The translations under genes and the position numbers were made by a program. A stretch of DNA of 64,000 nt from Ananas comosus (lineage: Eukaryota; Streptophyta; Magnoliopsida; Poales; Bromeliaceae): the NCBI RefSeq assembly GCF_001540865.1, contig NC_033623.1, positions 12,113,286 to 12,177,285 on the forward strand, written 5' to 3'. Below are positions 1-11,441 of the stretch, in pieces (position 1 is the stretch's first letter; each line of letters starts with the position of its first letter). The notes beneath the pieces were generated by a model, which did not search any database, was not told the DNA's origin, and saw only the letters and a program-made list of their open reading frames with translations.

Positions 1-103
1 TCCAAAAAAAAATAAATAAATAAAAAAAACTAACACTATGAGATTTGATTAATTACGTAGAGAAAAGAGAGCGGGAGAAGCAATTGAGGGATGCAACTCC
101 TAC

Positions 104-610
104 GTTTCGAGCTCTTGGATCTGCTGAGGAGTGTGGCGGTGGTAGCGCTTCTTCCGCTTGCGAGGGTTCGGATCGGGCTCCATATCGTCGGCGGAGACGG
201 CGTCGAGGTGGTCGCTCCCCGATCGGCTCTCGTTCTCCTCCTCCCTGTTCGCACCCTGCGCCGAATCCAAAACCCTTCCTCCTACGTTTGTGACCACGGC
301 GAGCGAGTTCCTATCTCCTTGCCCCTCCATATTCGTTTGCTGCGCTCCATAGAGAATCAAAATCAAAATCTCAAATCACACAAAATAGCTATAAATACAC
401 AGTGAAAGGTTGTTGATGATGATGATAATGGTAGGAGAAGGGTATATATATAGACACACATACCAAGGCGAGGGACAGAGCGGGGGAGCTGAAGATGGTG
501 GGTTTGTGAGGGAGGGACCGCGGCGGCTGAGAGATAGCGCCGCCGCCCCCGCCGCCGCCGGATAGTAGACCGCCGGAGCCGCCGCTATCGAACAAGCCCC
601 CGAAGCTCAT
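104..610 (-). CDS. HD-ZIP class IV homeodomain transcription factor, first two coding exons (gene continues off left edge)
   Basis: Coding exon 1 is 610-464 and starts [14 protein letters not shown], followed by a glycine run and the conserved [10 protein letters not shown] segment. The donor GTATGTG begins at 463. Exon 2 is 339-104, entered through GCAG, and encodes [16 protein letters not shown], an acidic stretch, then [19 protein letters not shown], which is the start of the homeodomain. The donor GTAGGA at 103 interrupts the homeodomain, and both junctions keep frame. The N-terminus, the position of the homeodomain and the basic run before it match the ROC/ANL2/PDF2 (GLABRA2-like) group. 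Full members have about 700-850 residues, with a leucine zipper and a START domain that lie outside this window. Family knowledge: these are nuclear regulators of epidermal and outer-cell-layer identity. The exact orthologue cannot be named from about 128 residues. Confidence 0.9.
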
Positions 611-1125
611 CTGAACGGCTCAACTCTTTGCCCAAGCTCAAGAGTCTTCTAGAGAGTACTAGATCTATTCGAAAGCTCTCTCCTACCGACCCACCACGCA
701 CTCAATAAACCCTAGAAGAAGAAGAAGAAGAAGAAGAAGAAGAAGAAAGTAGAAACCCTAAAAGGCGGAGGAGGAGATCTAATGGTGATTCAAAATGGGT
801 TTTGCGAACCCAAAAAATTGAATCTAAGCTCCCTCCCTCTCGCTCGCTCCCTCTCTCCCTCTCTCTCTCTCTCTCTAAAAAATGGTATTAAGGGTAGAAA
901 GAAAGAGAAGGAAGCCAAGCGCGAGTCGCTAGCACCTCGTTCTCTCTCCCTCTCCCTTCCCCTCTACACCCTCAAAACCCTAACTCCACTCAATCCCACG
1001 GATTAAATTAATCGCCAAAAGGAAAAAAATTTAGAAAAGAAAAAAGAAATCGAACCTCGCCCCAGCTCTAGCTCCTCTCTCTACTGCATGTGGTCTCTGT
1101 GAGAGGCGAGAAAGATATAGAGGGA

Positions 1126-1126
1126 T

Positions 1127-1166
<40 letters not shown>

Positions 1167-1167
1167 T
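1126..1167. repeat. GA-rich microsatellite
   Basis: Mostly perfect GA dinucleotides with a single AAAG interruption, in the leader or promoter of the HD-ZIP IV gene. Confidence 0.9.
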
Positions 1168-1414
1168 GAAAATTAAAAATAAAATAAAATAGAGATGAGA
1201 TCCGCGGTGACCAACGGGTGAAAAAATAAATAAAATAAAATAAAAACAAAGTTAGGGCGAGCGAGTGGGGTTCGGTTGACCGCGCTCTCTCCGCCTTTCC
1301 CGTACAGAGGAAGAAAACAATAATATTTTTTAAAAAAATGAAAATGAGAAAGAGATGACGCCTTTTCAACTCCGCAGTCTCTGTTTTCACTTTTCGGGCC
1401 CTTTCTCTCTCTAC

Positions 1415-1418
<4 letters not shown>

Positions 1419-1445
<27 letters not shown>
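1419..1445. repeat. (GA)n microsatellite
   Basis: Perfect GA run followed by a G-rich purine stretch. Confidence 0.9.
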
Positions 1446-1581
1446 GGGGAGAGGGGGAGAGTGCGTGTTTGTGTGTTTTAAAGCCAAAAACGCCCCAATC
1501 CCCAAGGCCGAGGTGAAATAGGAACGCAACAGTGGAGGTTCGGACTCCCTCGCTTGTCTCCTTCTCTCCAACCCCTTTCTC

Positions 1582-1584
<3 letters not shown>

Positions 1585-1622
<38 letters not shown>
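1585..1622. repeat. (CT)n microsatellite
   Basis: Perfect CT run of about 19 units. It reads as GA on the HD-ZIP sense strand. Confidence 0.9.
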
Positions 1623-1624
<2 letters not shown>

Positions 1625-1732
1625 TCGTACGCGAGGAGAAGAAGAAGAAGAAGAGGAAGAGAAAAAGTGGGAGAAGCAAACAAAGCGAAGAGGAGAGAAC
1701 GATGAAAAGGAGGTGTGAAACCTAGAAGAGAG

Positions 1733-1734
<2 letters not shown>

Positions 1735-1770
<36 letters not shown>
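1735..1770. repeat. (CT)n microsatellite
   Basis: Perfect CT run of about 18 units, preceded by a short GA run so that the two can pair. Confidence 0.9.
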
Positions 1771-1772
<2 letters not shown>

Positions 1773-2055
1773 GTCAAAAATGGAACTCTCTCTTTCAAAG
1801 GCCCCATGGGAAAGGGAGGCGAGAACCCCTGCGAGCGCTTCGGGGTACGCTTGTGGGTTCGCGGAGGAGGACGAGCCGGGATGCGGATGCGATCGCTCTG
1901 AGCCGTCTGATGCGGTTCGGACGGACGCGGGATGCGCTAGGGGGTGCCCAATGTGGGGATTGGCGGGGAGGTTGTCAGATGAGGAAACGTATCGTGGGAT
2001 TGCTTGGGGGGGTGGTGGAAACGTGGCACCGAAGCGGATTTGGACGTAATAAAGG

Positions 2056-2682
2056 GTCAGATTGTTTCCTGCACCCGGTGCACATCTGCATACAATATTA
2101 TCTTTATATATTATAAATATATTGACAAAATATATAATAAAAAATATACAATATTAAAAAAAAAATTACTTCGTACAAAAAACTATTTAAATATGTTGCA
2201 TATGTTTCTCAATATATTGTCTTTTAACGACATATATATATATATAATTATATTGTTTTTCTTTTTTTTTTTGTTCCATCACACACTTTAATCTCCACAA
2301 TTAATCACAGCTTCTAAATTTTCTACGGTTCAAAATTTACACTTAACTACCACATAATTTTATCCCTATTGTATTCAACAAATATACGATCAAATAGGAT
2401 GTCGAATTAAATTTTTTTTTTATAATAATAATAATAAAATAGTTAAGTATAACTTTTTAAAATACAGAATGATAAAATAAAAATAAATTTAATAAGTGTA
2501 ATTTTTTGAAAAATTGTAAAGTATAAAAATAAAAATGGGCTAAATTATAGGGAGACAAATTAAAATTTATTCAGAACAAAATATTTAAAAAAAAATCGAA
2601 GAATGGGATAAAAATATACAATTGGCTGTGTGCGGTGTACAGCCTGTAAGGGTACACCGGGTGCAGGGATAATTTCCACAAT
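2056..2682. mobile_element. Possible MITE with inverted ends (low confidence)
   Basis: The left side carries TTTCCTGCACCCGGTGCAC near 2065-2084. The reverse complement of 2648-2676 carries a matching CCTGCACCCGGTGTAC. Between them is AT-rich, non-coding DNA. Two inverted 15-16-base matches about 600 bp apart suggest a non-autonomous DNA element, but I see no clear target-site duplication. Confidence 0.35.
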
Positions 2683-2833
2683 AAATGGCGCGGTGCTAGT
2701 GGACAAGCCGTGGGCGGTGGGGCCCGGCTAAATTTGTCTGGGTTCGGGCGTCGAGTTTTGTGCGGATACGGTGGAGATTTCTCGAGGAAGCATCCCACGG
2801 TCCACCTGATCGTGCCATTACAAGTCCTATAGC

Positions 2834-2989
2834 GAGACCCACCGTCTCTTAAGCAAGTGATAAAGGACTTGATAGTTGATACATGAAATCTCAAATTTAA
2901 ATTCTACTTAGTTCATATTTTTAACTAAATTTATTTTTTAAATAAAATAAATAAAATGAATAGCGTGTTATCTATCTCTCTAAAGAAAA
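2834..2989 (+). mobile_element. tRNA-type SINE with 14-bp target-site duplication
   Basis: A diverged member of the SINE family that recurs through this window. The tRNA-like head (AAGCAAGTGATAAAGGACTT) and the AAATAAAATAAATAAAATG tail are recognisable, although the B-box is decayed. ACAAGTCCTATAGC lies at 2820-2833 and again at 2990-3003. This is a 14-bp target duplication and shows insertion by retroposition. Confidence 0.8.
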
Positions 2990-3003
2990 ACAAGTCCTAT
3001 AGC

Positions 3004-3481
3004 AAGAAATATGTACATAGTATCTTGCAAAATTAAAATAAATCTTATTTTACTATATAAATTTTGTATTTTTATTTTTTTGAAATTATATGTCTATGTA
3101 AACTTTAAAATGGACTAAAATAAAATGCTTTAAATCAAGTTACATTGAAAATAATCGAGATTTCATTAAAAAAATTTAAATTAATTAATTATAATTAAAG
3201 TAGCTAGTTGTTTGGTATTCAGATTGATTCCATTGCTCTTGAGTTCGAGCTTATGACTTCACTCTTTAATTTGAAATTTAGGAAGCTTGCTTAATCAAAA
3301 AAAACAAACTATGTAAAGATATCAAATTAGAAAATATAGTAAGAATATGAAATCCAAAAAATAAAGATTTTTATGAGAGATGGCTATAAGTAGACAAAAC
3401 GGTAAAGGTTCAAAACACATTTATCAATTGCATTAAAATGATTTTTACATGATTTTATGTTTGGTGGCCGAAAAAGCATAG
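3004..3481. other. AT-rich intergenic DNA, no gene seen
   Basis: I see no coding frame, RNA gene or clear repeat boundary. The composition is strongly AT-rich. Confidence 0.5.
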
Positions 3482-3900
3482 TGTCACGACAAGAAAAGGC
3501 GGCCATAGTTATCGTAGAGACGGTTTCAATCGTCTCTACGATTCGTAAAGGCGATTTTTATAACCGCCTCTAAACCGCCGGCGTAGACAGCGTCTCTATA
3601 TTGTAGAGACGGTTTGAACGACCGCCGGTGGAACTTAGAGGCATATAATAGAGGCGGTTTCAATCGCCTTAATATTTTTGCTTAATTATTTTTTTGATAT
3701 TTTTATTCATAATCTATTAACAATATAAAGAGGTTTAAAAATGCCTTAACAAATTTTAATCTATTGAGGCAGTTTAAATTGCCCCTACAAATATTAATCT
3801 GTAAAGAGAGTTTAAATCATCTTTACAAATATTATTATGCAGACAATAGGTAAAGACGGTTTCAACTGCCCCTACCATATGTTGATTGTTGTTTAGTTAA
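3482..3900 (+). mobile_element. CACTA-like (En/Spm) transposon end with subterminal repeats
   Basis: Position 3484 begins CACGACAAGAAAAGGCGG, one base from the CACTACAAGAAAA terminus typical of plant CACTA elements. It is followed by many direct and inverted copies of a short motif, GTAGAGACGGTTT or its complement AAACCGCCTCTA, spread over about 400 bp and growing degenerate to the right. Short subterminal repeats in both orientations are a hallmark of CACTA ends. I did not find the opposite end or a transposase in the window, so this is a solo or truncated end. Confidence 0.6.
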
Positions 3901-5827
3901 TTAATCAGAAATGTTACCTTTGTACTTTTATAAAGATGGGCTAACCACTAATTTTATCCCTAAGATGATTTAGCCTTTAATGTTATTTCTTTAGGCGAAA
4001 TAAGATAAACGATGATAATTTTTTCGTCATAAAGATTGCCACGCATGATTCAAATCCCCTCTATTCAAATTGTAACTATCGCACTTTCATAAGATTCAAA
4101 TACAAATTAAAATTTGAATATTATGAAAATGCAACATTTAGGGGGCATTTGGATTAACGAATCTGTCAATCCAACGTAAGTCAGGTGCAGTGGTGTTTGA
4201 GTTTTCCTAAAGTATGATTATTTTTTTGTTGTTTGTTTTGACGTAACTTGTACAGTCTGACAATTAAATTCAATTACTTCTTCTGTTTATTTTGATGTAA
4301 CTTGGTGTTGGTAAAATTAGTTTTTTGAGTTCCGTTGTTTGTTTTGATGTAAGTAAGTTGATCCCGTTATCTCCTAAATATAGTGATAAATTTACCGCTA
4401 TAAAATTTAACCTATTATCTAATTAAAATTTTTTTATTATTTAAAGATAATCCTAATTTATTATAAAAAAGATAATTCTAACCAATTATAAAGAAGTAGA
4501 GTTTAGATTTTACGGTTTAATAAATTTTTTAGAGAAGGTTGAGTGTGGCATAAGTCGAGTTTGACAATTTATAGGAGAAAGTCGAGAGTAGGTGAAGTAG
4601 AGGTCTAACATAATTTGAATTACACTATATTTTTTGACTTATACCAAATTAAATAATAAAATTGATGAAATTTAAGTTCCATCAGTCCACTTAAACCAAA
4701 ACAAAGGGGCCCTTAAATAGTTAGGAAAACTTGTTGTTCCTTGAGGAGCAGTACAAAATAATGCAGTAAGGCAATTCTAAATATACTCAAACATAAAATA
4801 AGATCACTGCTCAATATAAACTACTACTACTGTTGCAGATATGAGTTAAAACTGTGTTCTCTCACCAGATAGTTCACTCCCAGATATACTATCTAGACCT
4901 ACCTACAAAACAAATTGATCACACAATCCTTGTCCTTGATGGTTGGGATACTATATCAGAGAGTTAATAATTAATCAATCATTTTAAATACTCATAGTGA
5001 TACTTATAATGTAATTTGCCAACATATTGCGGAACGTGGACTAAACGACGTCCATGCTATGCTATAAATGAAACCAGATACCAGCACATACTGATGATAT
5101 TTACATACATACACCTCTGATTTCGACATTTATATGTAATCATGACATATGGGCATATCTAGTGTCACAATACATACCAACAATCATACGCATCTCCCTT
5201 CCACCACTTCACCACTTCCCCCTCGTACACGTACATGTGGCTCTTCAAAATAGCTCATCATAAACAACCAATCTAAGAATACGTACGTTATTCATTCTCG
5301 CTGATACGGCTTTTCAATCGTATGTAAAATATCCAAAATAACAAAATAAATTCAAATCACATTAAGAATGATACCATAAGGTATGAGAACTCATCTAAAG
5401 AGAAAAGTATGAAAAGAAACCAACATGCAAAGTGTTTACCCGAGATTTCAAACTTTAAGTCGAAATGGAAGGACATTCTTCATGCTTCGAGCTCAAATAC
5501 TCCGCAATTTCGGAAATACTCCGCAATTTCGGGTCGTCGGCTACCACATTAGAGTATAGTCCAAGAGGGAGAGAAATGGCTCATCCATGCACAATAGGTA
5601 TGCAAATCTATACAGAAAAAAAGAACTGTAGAGAAGAAAAGAGAAGGGGGAAGAAGATGAGGGAGAGACAATGGAGGAGAGTTTAAGGTATGGTAGGTGG
5701 AAGCAGCTGCATTAGCTTAGCTCAATCGATCGGTCCTTGCCCTCGGTCGACTGTCCTGTTGAATTGAGCTGAATCCAAACTGCCGGTCTACTCCGATAAT
5801 GCTCTATAACTGCTTACCTTGGTTACT
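3901..5827. other. AT-rich intergenic DNA, no gene seen
   Basis: Low-complexity AT-rich sequence. A GGGGGCATTTGGATTAA motif at about 4141 and CCAAAACAAAGGGGCCC at about 4695-4711 form a loose inverted pair, as in GTTTGG-type hAT MITEs. The frame at 5465-5686 has no recognisable domain. Confidence 0.4.
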
Positions 5828-5943
5828 GACTGTCCCTAGAGCAAGTGGTAAAGGGCTTAGTGGTTGATACCCGAGTTACCAAGTTCGAATCCTAGTTGAT
5901 TCACATTTACAGCTAAGTTATTTCTACATAAAATAAACGAAGC
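5828..5943 (+). mobile_element. tRNA-type SINE, 3'-truncated
   Basis: GTCCCTAGAGCAAGTGG, an A-box-like TGGTAAAGGGC and the perfect B-box core GTTCGAATCC are all present. The match to the family ends at AATAAACGAAGC, before the usual CTACCTATCTCTC and poly(A) tail. Confidence 0.8.
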
Positions 5944-6786
5944 TTGACGGTTTACAAGTTAATTTAAATATTTAAGAATATGAATTTGAAAGTTTAAAAG
6001 CTTAAGAATGAGAATAAGAGGTTACAAAGATTCTCTCATATGATCCGAATTAATATAGAAGTTTGAATTTTATCCCTTAAAAAGTGTTGATATCTATGAT
6101 TTAATATAATACCACATTAATTTCACCTAAGAGTTAATTTATTTTATTCTGCAAAAACAACTTGCAAGCCCAATATTTTATCCATTATAGACATTTGATC
6201 GTGTTACTTATCAATCAAATATTATATATATTTTAAATAAATTAGAAAAATTTACTGAACAAGTTGTTCATATATTCAACCAGTGTCAACGTACGTTAGG
6301 CATTTTTCAACAAAAAAATAATTTTAGAACCCATGGAGGATGAGATTGGGAAGTTTCAATGGTGAAGAGCAAATTTGTAAAGTGCACTATATATATATTA
6401 GTGCCCGAACTTTTAGCTAAGTTATATTTTGTACTCTAGCATTCAAGTTTGACGTACGCTAATGATCACTAAATCCTTAAATAATTTTACTTTAGTCCTT
6501 GTCGGTATTTCTATTAGAAAGTAAATCTCATTTGTACATCTATATACCATAAATTTACCAAGTCCTTTTACATCTCCTACTCCACCACTATTACTACCCA
6601 TTAAATTATAATTTTTTCTCTATATAAAATTTGAATTGTCGAATTTATTTAAAATATAAAGTGGATAAAAACTAATGTATTCATGTAATGTACCGATCAA
6701 TTCATAGAAACACTTGATGTAATCAATAGTTTTAACTTTAAGGACTAAAATGAAAGATATCTGAAAGTTGAAGGACTTACATAAAA
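5944..6786. other. AT-rich intergenic DNA, no gene seen
   Basis: No coding or RNA feature recognised. Confidence 0.5.
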
Positions 6787-7136
6787 GGCTAAATTTACAC
6801 TTCTCGTCCTCAAACTATAAGTTACATAATACTTTGGTCGTCAAACACTAATTTATTATAATTTCTGGCTCAAACTTTATAAATTATTGTAATCAAATCC
6901 TACAATCCAATTTAGTGGACCGACATGTTAAATGTGTTGATGATATGGAGTTGACGTGTCATTTTAATTATTAGTTCTCATTAATTATAATATTGCTATA
7001 TTTTATTAACTAAAGTCAATTACGAAACTTTATTTTAATAGTCTATAAAATTTGAGCAAAATTACAATAAATTAAAGTTTGATAACCAATGTATCACATG
7101 CCTCATAGGTTGAGGACTAAAAGTGTAATTTAGCCC
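6787..7136. mobile_element. MITE with about 100-bp terminal inverted repeats
   Basis: The left end reads GGCTAAATTTACACTTCTCG. The reverse complement of the right end reads GGGCTAAATTACACTTTTAG. The match continues inward through the TCCTCAA, CAAACTTTAATTTATTGTAAT and CTCAAA segments for about 100 bases. The 350-bp length, lack of any frame and long inverted ends define a non-autonomous DNA element. The target duplication is not clear, so I leave the superfamily open. Confidence 0.7.
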
Positions 7137-7199
7137 AAGTAAAATTTTATTCAAAGTTCAGGTTCTTGATTGTTGAAATCAAAAGTTTGAAGACCAAAA

Positions 7200-7500
7200 T
7201 GAAATATTAATATTTAGTTAACTAAATTTGATTGAGACTTAATTTTAATAATTTATAAAATCCAAGCCAAATATTACTACAACTTAAAGATTGATGATCA
7301 AAATATCACTCATGGTTGGTACCCGAAACTCAAGTTCGAATCCTAGTTGATTCACATTTCTAACTAAGTTTATTTCTAAATGAAATAAACGAAATGGGTA
7401 GCGTGCTACCAATCTCTCCAAAAAAAATAAATAAATAAATAAATAAATATCACTAGTCTCATAGTTTGAGAACTAAAAAGTGTAATTTAGCCCAAATAAA
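7200..7500. mobile_element. Fragment of a second copy of the 6787-7136 MITE, split by a SINE
   Basis: The right half of the same MITE (AATTTATAAAATCCAAGCC through AAAAAGTGTAATTTAGCCC) is visible at about 7248-7300 and 7455-7497. It is interrupted by the SINE at 7311-7444. The nesting shows that the SINE arrived after the MITE. Confidence 0.65.
7311..7444 (+). mobile_element. tRNA-type SINE, 5'-truncated, inserted in a MITE
   Basis: It begins inside the tRNA-like head (GGTTGGTACCCGA), contains the B-box GTTCGAATCC and the tail GGGTAGCGTGCTACCAATCTC, and ends in an A-rich (AAAT)n tract. AAATATCACT at 7301-7310 and 7445-7454 is the 10-bp target-site duplication. Confidence 0.85.
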
Positions 7501-10500
7501 AATTTATTGAAAGTTCAAGCGCTTGACCGGTGAAATCAAAAGTGTAGTTAAACATACAAAACAACCGTTATTCTCTAAAATTTAAACTACTAGAGATCAG
7601 TATTTTTATAAGTTTATAGCCGACAAGTTTGAGGACCAAAATAAAATAGAGAAATGCTTCAGTACGTACACCGGCCAATTTAAATCTCACAATTTAAATT
7701 TTTGAGGTTAAGATTGACTTTTACGATAGTAACCTGCTCAACAGGTTATCAATCAGTCGTAAAGATAATATTTGAAAATAAGTATTAGCTAATTACCAAA
7801 GTTGATAATATCCAACAAATCTTCATTTCCTAATTTAATTTTGTTAAGTACCAAATTAGATAATACCTAATTTGATAAGTGATAAATCTTCATAAATTCG
7901 AATTTAAAATTTTACTTGATTTTAAACTTTATATTTATAATTGTATAAATTAAATTTAAATTTTAGAAAGAAAAATTTATATTTAAATGAGTAAACATAT
8001 CAGTTCAAATTGTCAATTCAATATTAAACTAACATGAAAGTTCAAAAATGTTAATCTCTTTAAAACTGTAATTTAAGCTATAGTGTATTTATAAATTTTT
8101 ATTATTTATTTAAATAAAAGATTTCTAAATTTTAAAGTAAGTTGAAATTGTTAATTCAATATTGAAAAACAGAATTAAATTTCAAATTTATTGATAAAAT
8201 TTAAATTATAAATTTAGATTTAATTTATATTATAGTTAAAAAATGAATTTTGTTAACTATTTAAACATAAAGTTTCGATGCTTGAAAATTAATTTTAAAC
8301 TATAAATTACTAAATTTATGACTCAACGTTATCACAAATTATTATTAAAATCGGCCTTCAAAATGGGTAATCCAATTAAAAACTCATTCTGTCCACGATT
8401 CAATGGTAGTATAAATGCAAAACTATTCAATATTAGTTATTTAACTTTTTAATATTAGCTCTCTTCTTTTTTCTAGAAAAATTTCTAAATTCACATACAT
8501 GGCGATCGATACTGCTTGTGCAATGGCAGATTATCTTTTTTTATGCATAAATTTTAATCCTTCATTGGTTAAAAATAAGCGGCTAAAATTAAAATGGAGT
8601 ATTGAAGTATTGCTCAATAAAATATAAATGTTATGTTGGATCGGGACTAGCACTGCGGTTTATCCATTTGTTATTTAGTTGAGCAACACTAGTAAGGCTT
8701 GTAATTTCCTTGTTGAAAGTTTGTGCGGACTCAGCACCACATGATGTTTGATGTTTCCTAGTTTGTACTGAGAATGTATAATTGTCGTTGTCCAAAGGGT
8801 TTGGCTAATTACAGTGGTCCAAATAATTATGTGGTATCTCTTCTAAATGCATAAAAGTCGACGCAGTGTAAAGCGACGTGGTTTTAGATAATTGATTGGT
8901 TTTAGATTATCAAATAAAACCATAATACATGGATAAATTGTTGAAGAGCTCAACCCCAATTCAAAGCTTAGATTATTAGATGGAAAGATCTTCTATGTTA
9001 TCCATAGATTAATTAAGATTCTGTTTTGGATCCTATATGTAGGAGTATTATATATATATATTCCTAAAACCTAATTCCTTTGACATGTAATATTGTATAG
9101 GGGTAAAGATTCTATTTTATATCCGATACGGACGTTTGAGCTCTAACATAAATGTGGTAGTGAGATATAATCCATCCTTCAAAATCAATTTATTAGTAGA
9201 GAAAACGACGCATACATTTTAAAACCAAAATAAAAAACAAGATTTAAAATAAAAATTAAAGACAAAGTACAAGATACATGAGTATTTGGCTTACAACCTG
9301 TGGATTGTTTTAATCTTGAATGCGCTATATATATAATTACCAAATAATGCTTCTGTTCTGTTGATTAAAAAAACTAAAACTATATAAGAAAATTGAATTT
9401 TAGAGGCATTCTTTTATGAGGATAAAAGATTAGTAAATATTACCAAAACTTTTAGCAATAATTTAGTACTGTATACCATCTATATATGTCCATATTGATG
9501 AAATTAAGTATTAGCAATATTTAAACTAAAATGTTTGTAATGGCAAAAGGATTAGTATCAACGAACCTAGAAGAGTTGCAAAAATTTTTTGAAAAAGAAA
9601 AACTTAAAATAACCAAAATAGAACCAAATAATTCAAAATGCTACGAATTAAATAGCACTAATCATCAAAAGGTTAAATCCATCTAATTAAGGAAGTTTCA
9701 GAATATTACATCTCCAACATTCTCTTTCGTACACTACTTTAAAAGCCAATAATTAATGATAAATCACTTACTTAATACGAAATCACTTAGATAAAGATCT
9801 TTGCAATTATTGCATTCCATATCGCAAAATCATGAAAAAATAATAATAATAAATTACGTGTGTAGATAGCATTACTCAATTATAAGATAAGCGAAAATGA
9901 AATTTTCCAGAAACAAACAATGCAATCTAATTAAGTAAGTGGGACCAGCTTAAGCTATTATTGCACCAAAGTTGTTTTTAGTCATTATTTTGTATGCGAT
10001 AGTTTGGGTTGCTATATGTCTTAAATAATTAATAAACAAATATACCATCACACGTTTTGGTGCATGTAGAGAGTGAAATAACAAAAAAGAAAAAGAAAAA
10101 TGCAAAGAAATTAACTAATAACTTTTAGAATTAAACATATATGTTAAGGAAGTACTGTGTTTTTCATTTTACATACTTTGCAATCGACACTTCAGAGATA
10201 GAAAAGTTACACAGCATAAATGCACTCACCTGGATCATGTATATAACTTACTAAGAATTTTTATTTTTGTATGGAATAAAAACTAAGGGCTTATAGGGTT
10301 GTATAGGCACAAAGGTATGAGTTTAAGAATTTTTAAATAATTGCTTTGAAATTAAGCAAGAAGCTGAACTCAAGTTAGGCTAATTCACATGCGACATAAA
10401 ATTATTAGAACTTACATTTGAGAATCGACTCACTTGATGTAGTCTTAAAGGATTCACTATGTTATCATATTTACAGATTTATATTCTATATTGCATAAAT

Positions 10501-10725
10501 TGCAATTAATTTATTTTATGATTCTCTCATTTAGCCTTGAACTAAGCGAGAACTCAACTCCCTAACAACGTGAATGTATAGTACATATATACAGGCAACG
10601 AATTATATTAGTCACATCAAGGCATATACTTTTAACTTTCCAATATTAGCTCACATGTGTTTCCCTGTGTGACCTAGACTAATTTCCACTTTGAACGGTA
10701 ATCTTCATGTACACGTTTCTTTATT

Positions 10726-10728
<3 letters not shown>
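7501..10728. other. AT-rich intergenic DNA, no gene seen
   Basis: About 3.2 kb with no coding frame of interest, RNA gene or well-bounded element. It includes long stretches of A/T-only words of the AAATTTAAA type near 7890-8350. Confidence 0.5.

Positions 10729-10764
<36 letters not shown>
10729..10764. repeat. (GA)n microsatellite
   Basis: Perfect GA run of about 18 units. Confidence 0.95.
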
Positions 10765-10766
<2 letters not shown>

Positions 10767-10903
10767 CAAAATATGCATGGTTGGGACCTTGGACCACTGA
10801 CAAAGTTGTACATGAATATTCATTATTCATCTACATATTTTAGAATGACTAAAGCTGGAACATGGGATTCAGATTCACAGTTAATTCACTACACAATCAG
10901 GTC

Positions 10904-11067
10904 AGATTCAGTGTGTTGTGTTTGGACATGCATGGCCGAGTAATTAGGCGAATATAAGAGAGCGCTTTCTAATTAATTACTAACTTCGCTTGTGGAAAGT
11001 ATGGATAGATCTAATTCGCATTAAAAAAGGGTACAATTAGCCTTTACTGGTCCCTCGAATCACTAAG
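10904..11067. repeat. Direct duplication, copy 1 (partner 11280-11441)
   Basis: The segment from GATTCAGTGTGTTGTG to CGAATCACTAAG recurs at 11280-11441 with only a few differences. A single N at 11173 lies between the copies. The DNA between them starts ACTGCGTTTGGTTCGGG, which resembles a GTTTGG-type MITE end. Two unmerged alleles, one with an insertion, would look like this. Confidence 0.85.
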
Positions 11068-11279
11068 ACTGCGTTTGGTTCGGGTATAAGTAAGAACTGC
11101 TAGTTCTAGGGATAGGTACAAGTTCAGGTATAAGTAGGAACTAGACCAATTTTGCGTTTGGATGAAAATTGGNCTGGACTAACACATCACTTAATTGACA
11201 CTTAGACTTAGGGTACAAGGTCGAAATCAGTAAGATTTTATACATCTACTTATTACTTATAAGTACATGTTGAAACAGA

Positions 11280-11441
11280 GATTCAGTGTGTTGTGTTTGG
11301 ACATGCATGGCCGAGTAATTAGGCGAATATAAGAGAGCGCTTTCTAATTAATTACTAACTTCGCTTGTGGAAAGTATGATAGATCTAATTTGCATTAAAA
11401 AAGGGTACAATTAGCCTTTACTGGTCCCTCGAATCACTAAG
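11280..11441. repeat. Direct duplication, copy 2 (partner 10904-11067)
   Basis: Nearly identical to copy 1, with a one-base deletion (GTATGGATAG against GTATGATAG) and one C/T change. Confidence 0.85.

Larger units (their letters stand above)
611..1830 (-). promoter_or_regulatory. Leader and promoter region of the HD-ZIP IV gene, rich in GA/CT tracts
   Basis: This lies immediately upstream of the HD-ZIP start codon. It holds a (GAA)n tract at 715-747 and GA/CT tracts at about 1126-1167, 1419-1445, 1585-1622 and 1735-1770. It is far richer in G+C than the AT-rich DNA beyond about 2.05 kb. Long GA/CT tracts are common in plant leaders and can bind BBR/BPC GAGA-binding proteins (established knowledge). 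That they regulate this gene is inference. Some of this may be non-coding exon, but no transcription start can be placed. Open frames here merely read the dinucleotide repeats. Confidence 0.5.

Noticed and set aside
1031..1807. Several open frames of 90-170 residues on the minus strand
   Set aside because: They read GA/CT microsatellites and pyrimidine-rich leader DNA (EREREREE, SLSLSLS); no domain or splice context.
3482..3900. CRISPR-like array from regularly repeated AGAGACGGTTT words
   Set aside because: Repeats occur in both orientations with variable spacing in a plant nuclear context; they fit CACTA subterminal repeats.
5465..5686. 73-residue frame on the plus strand
   Set aside because: No recognisable domain, no splice context and low-complexity basic C-terminus in repeat-rich DNA.
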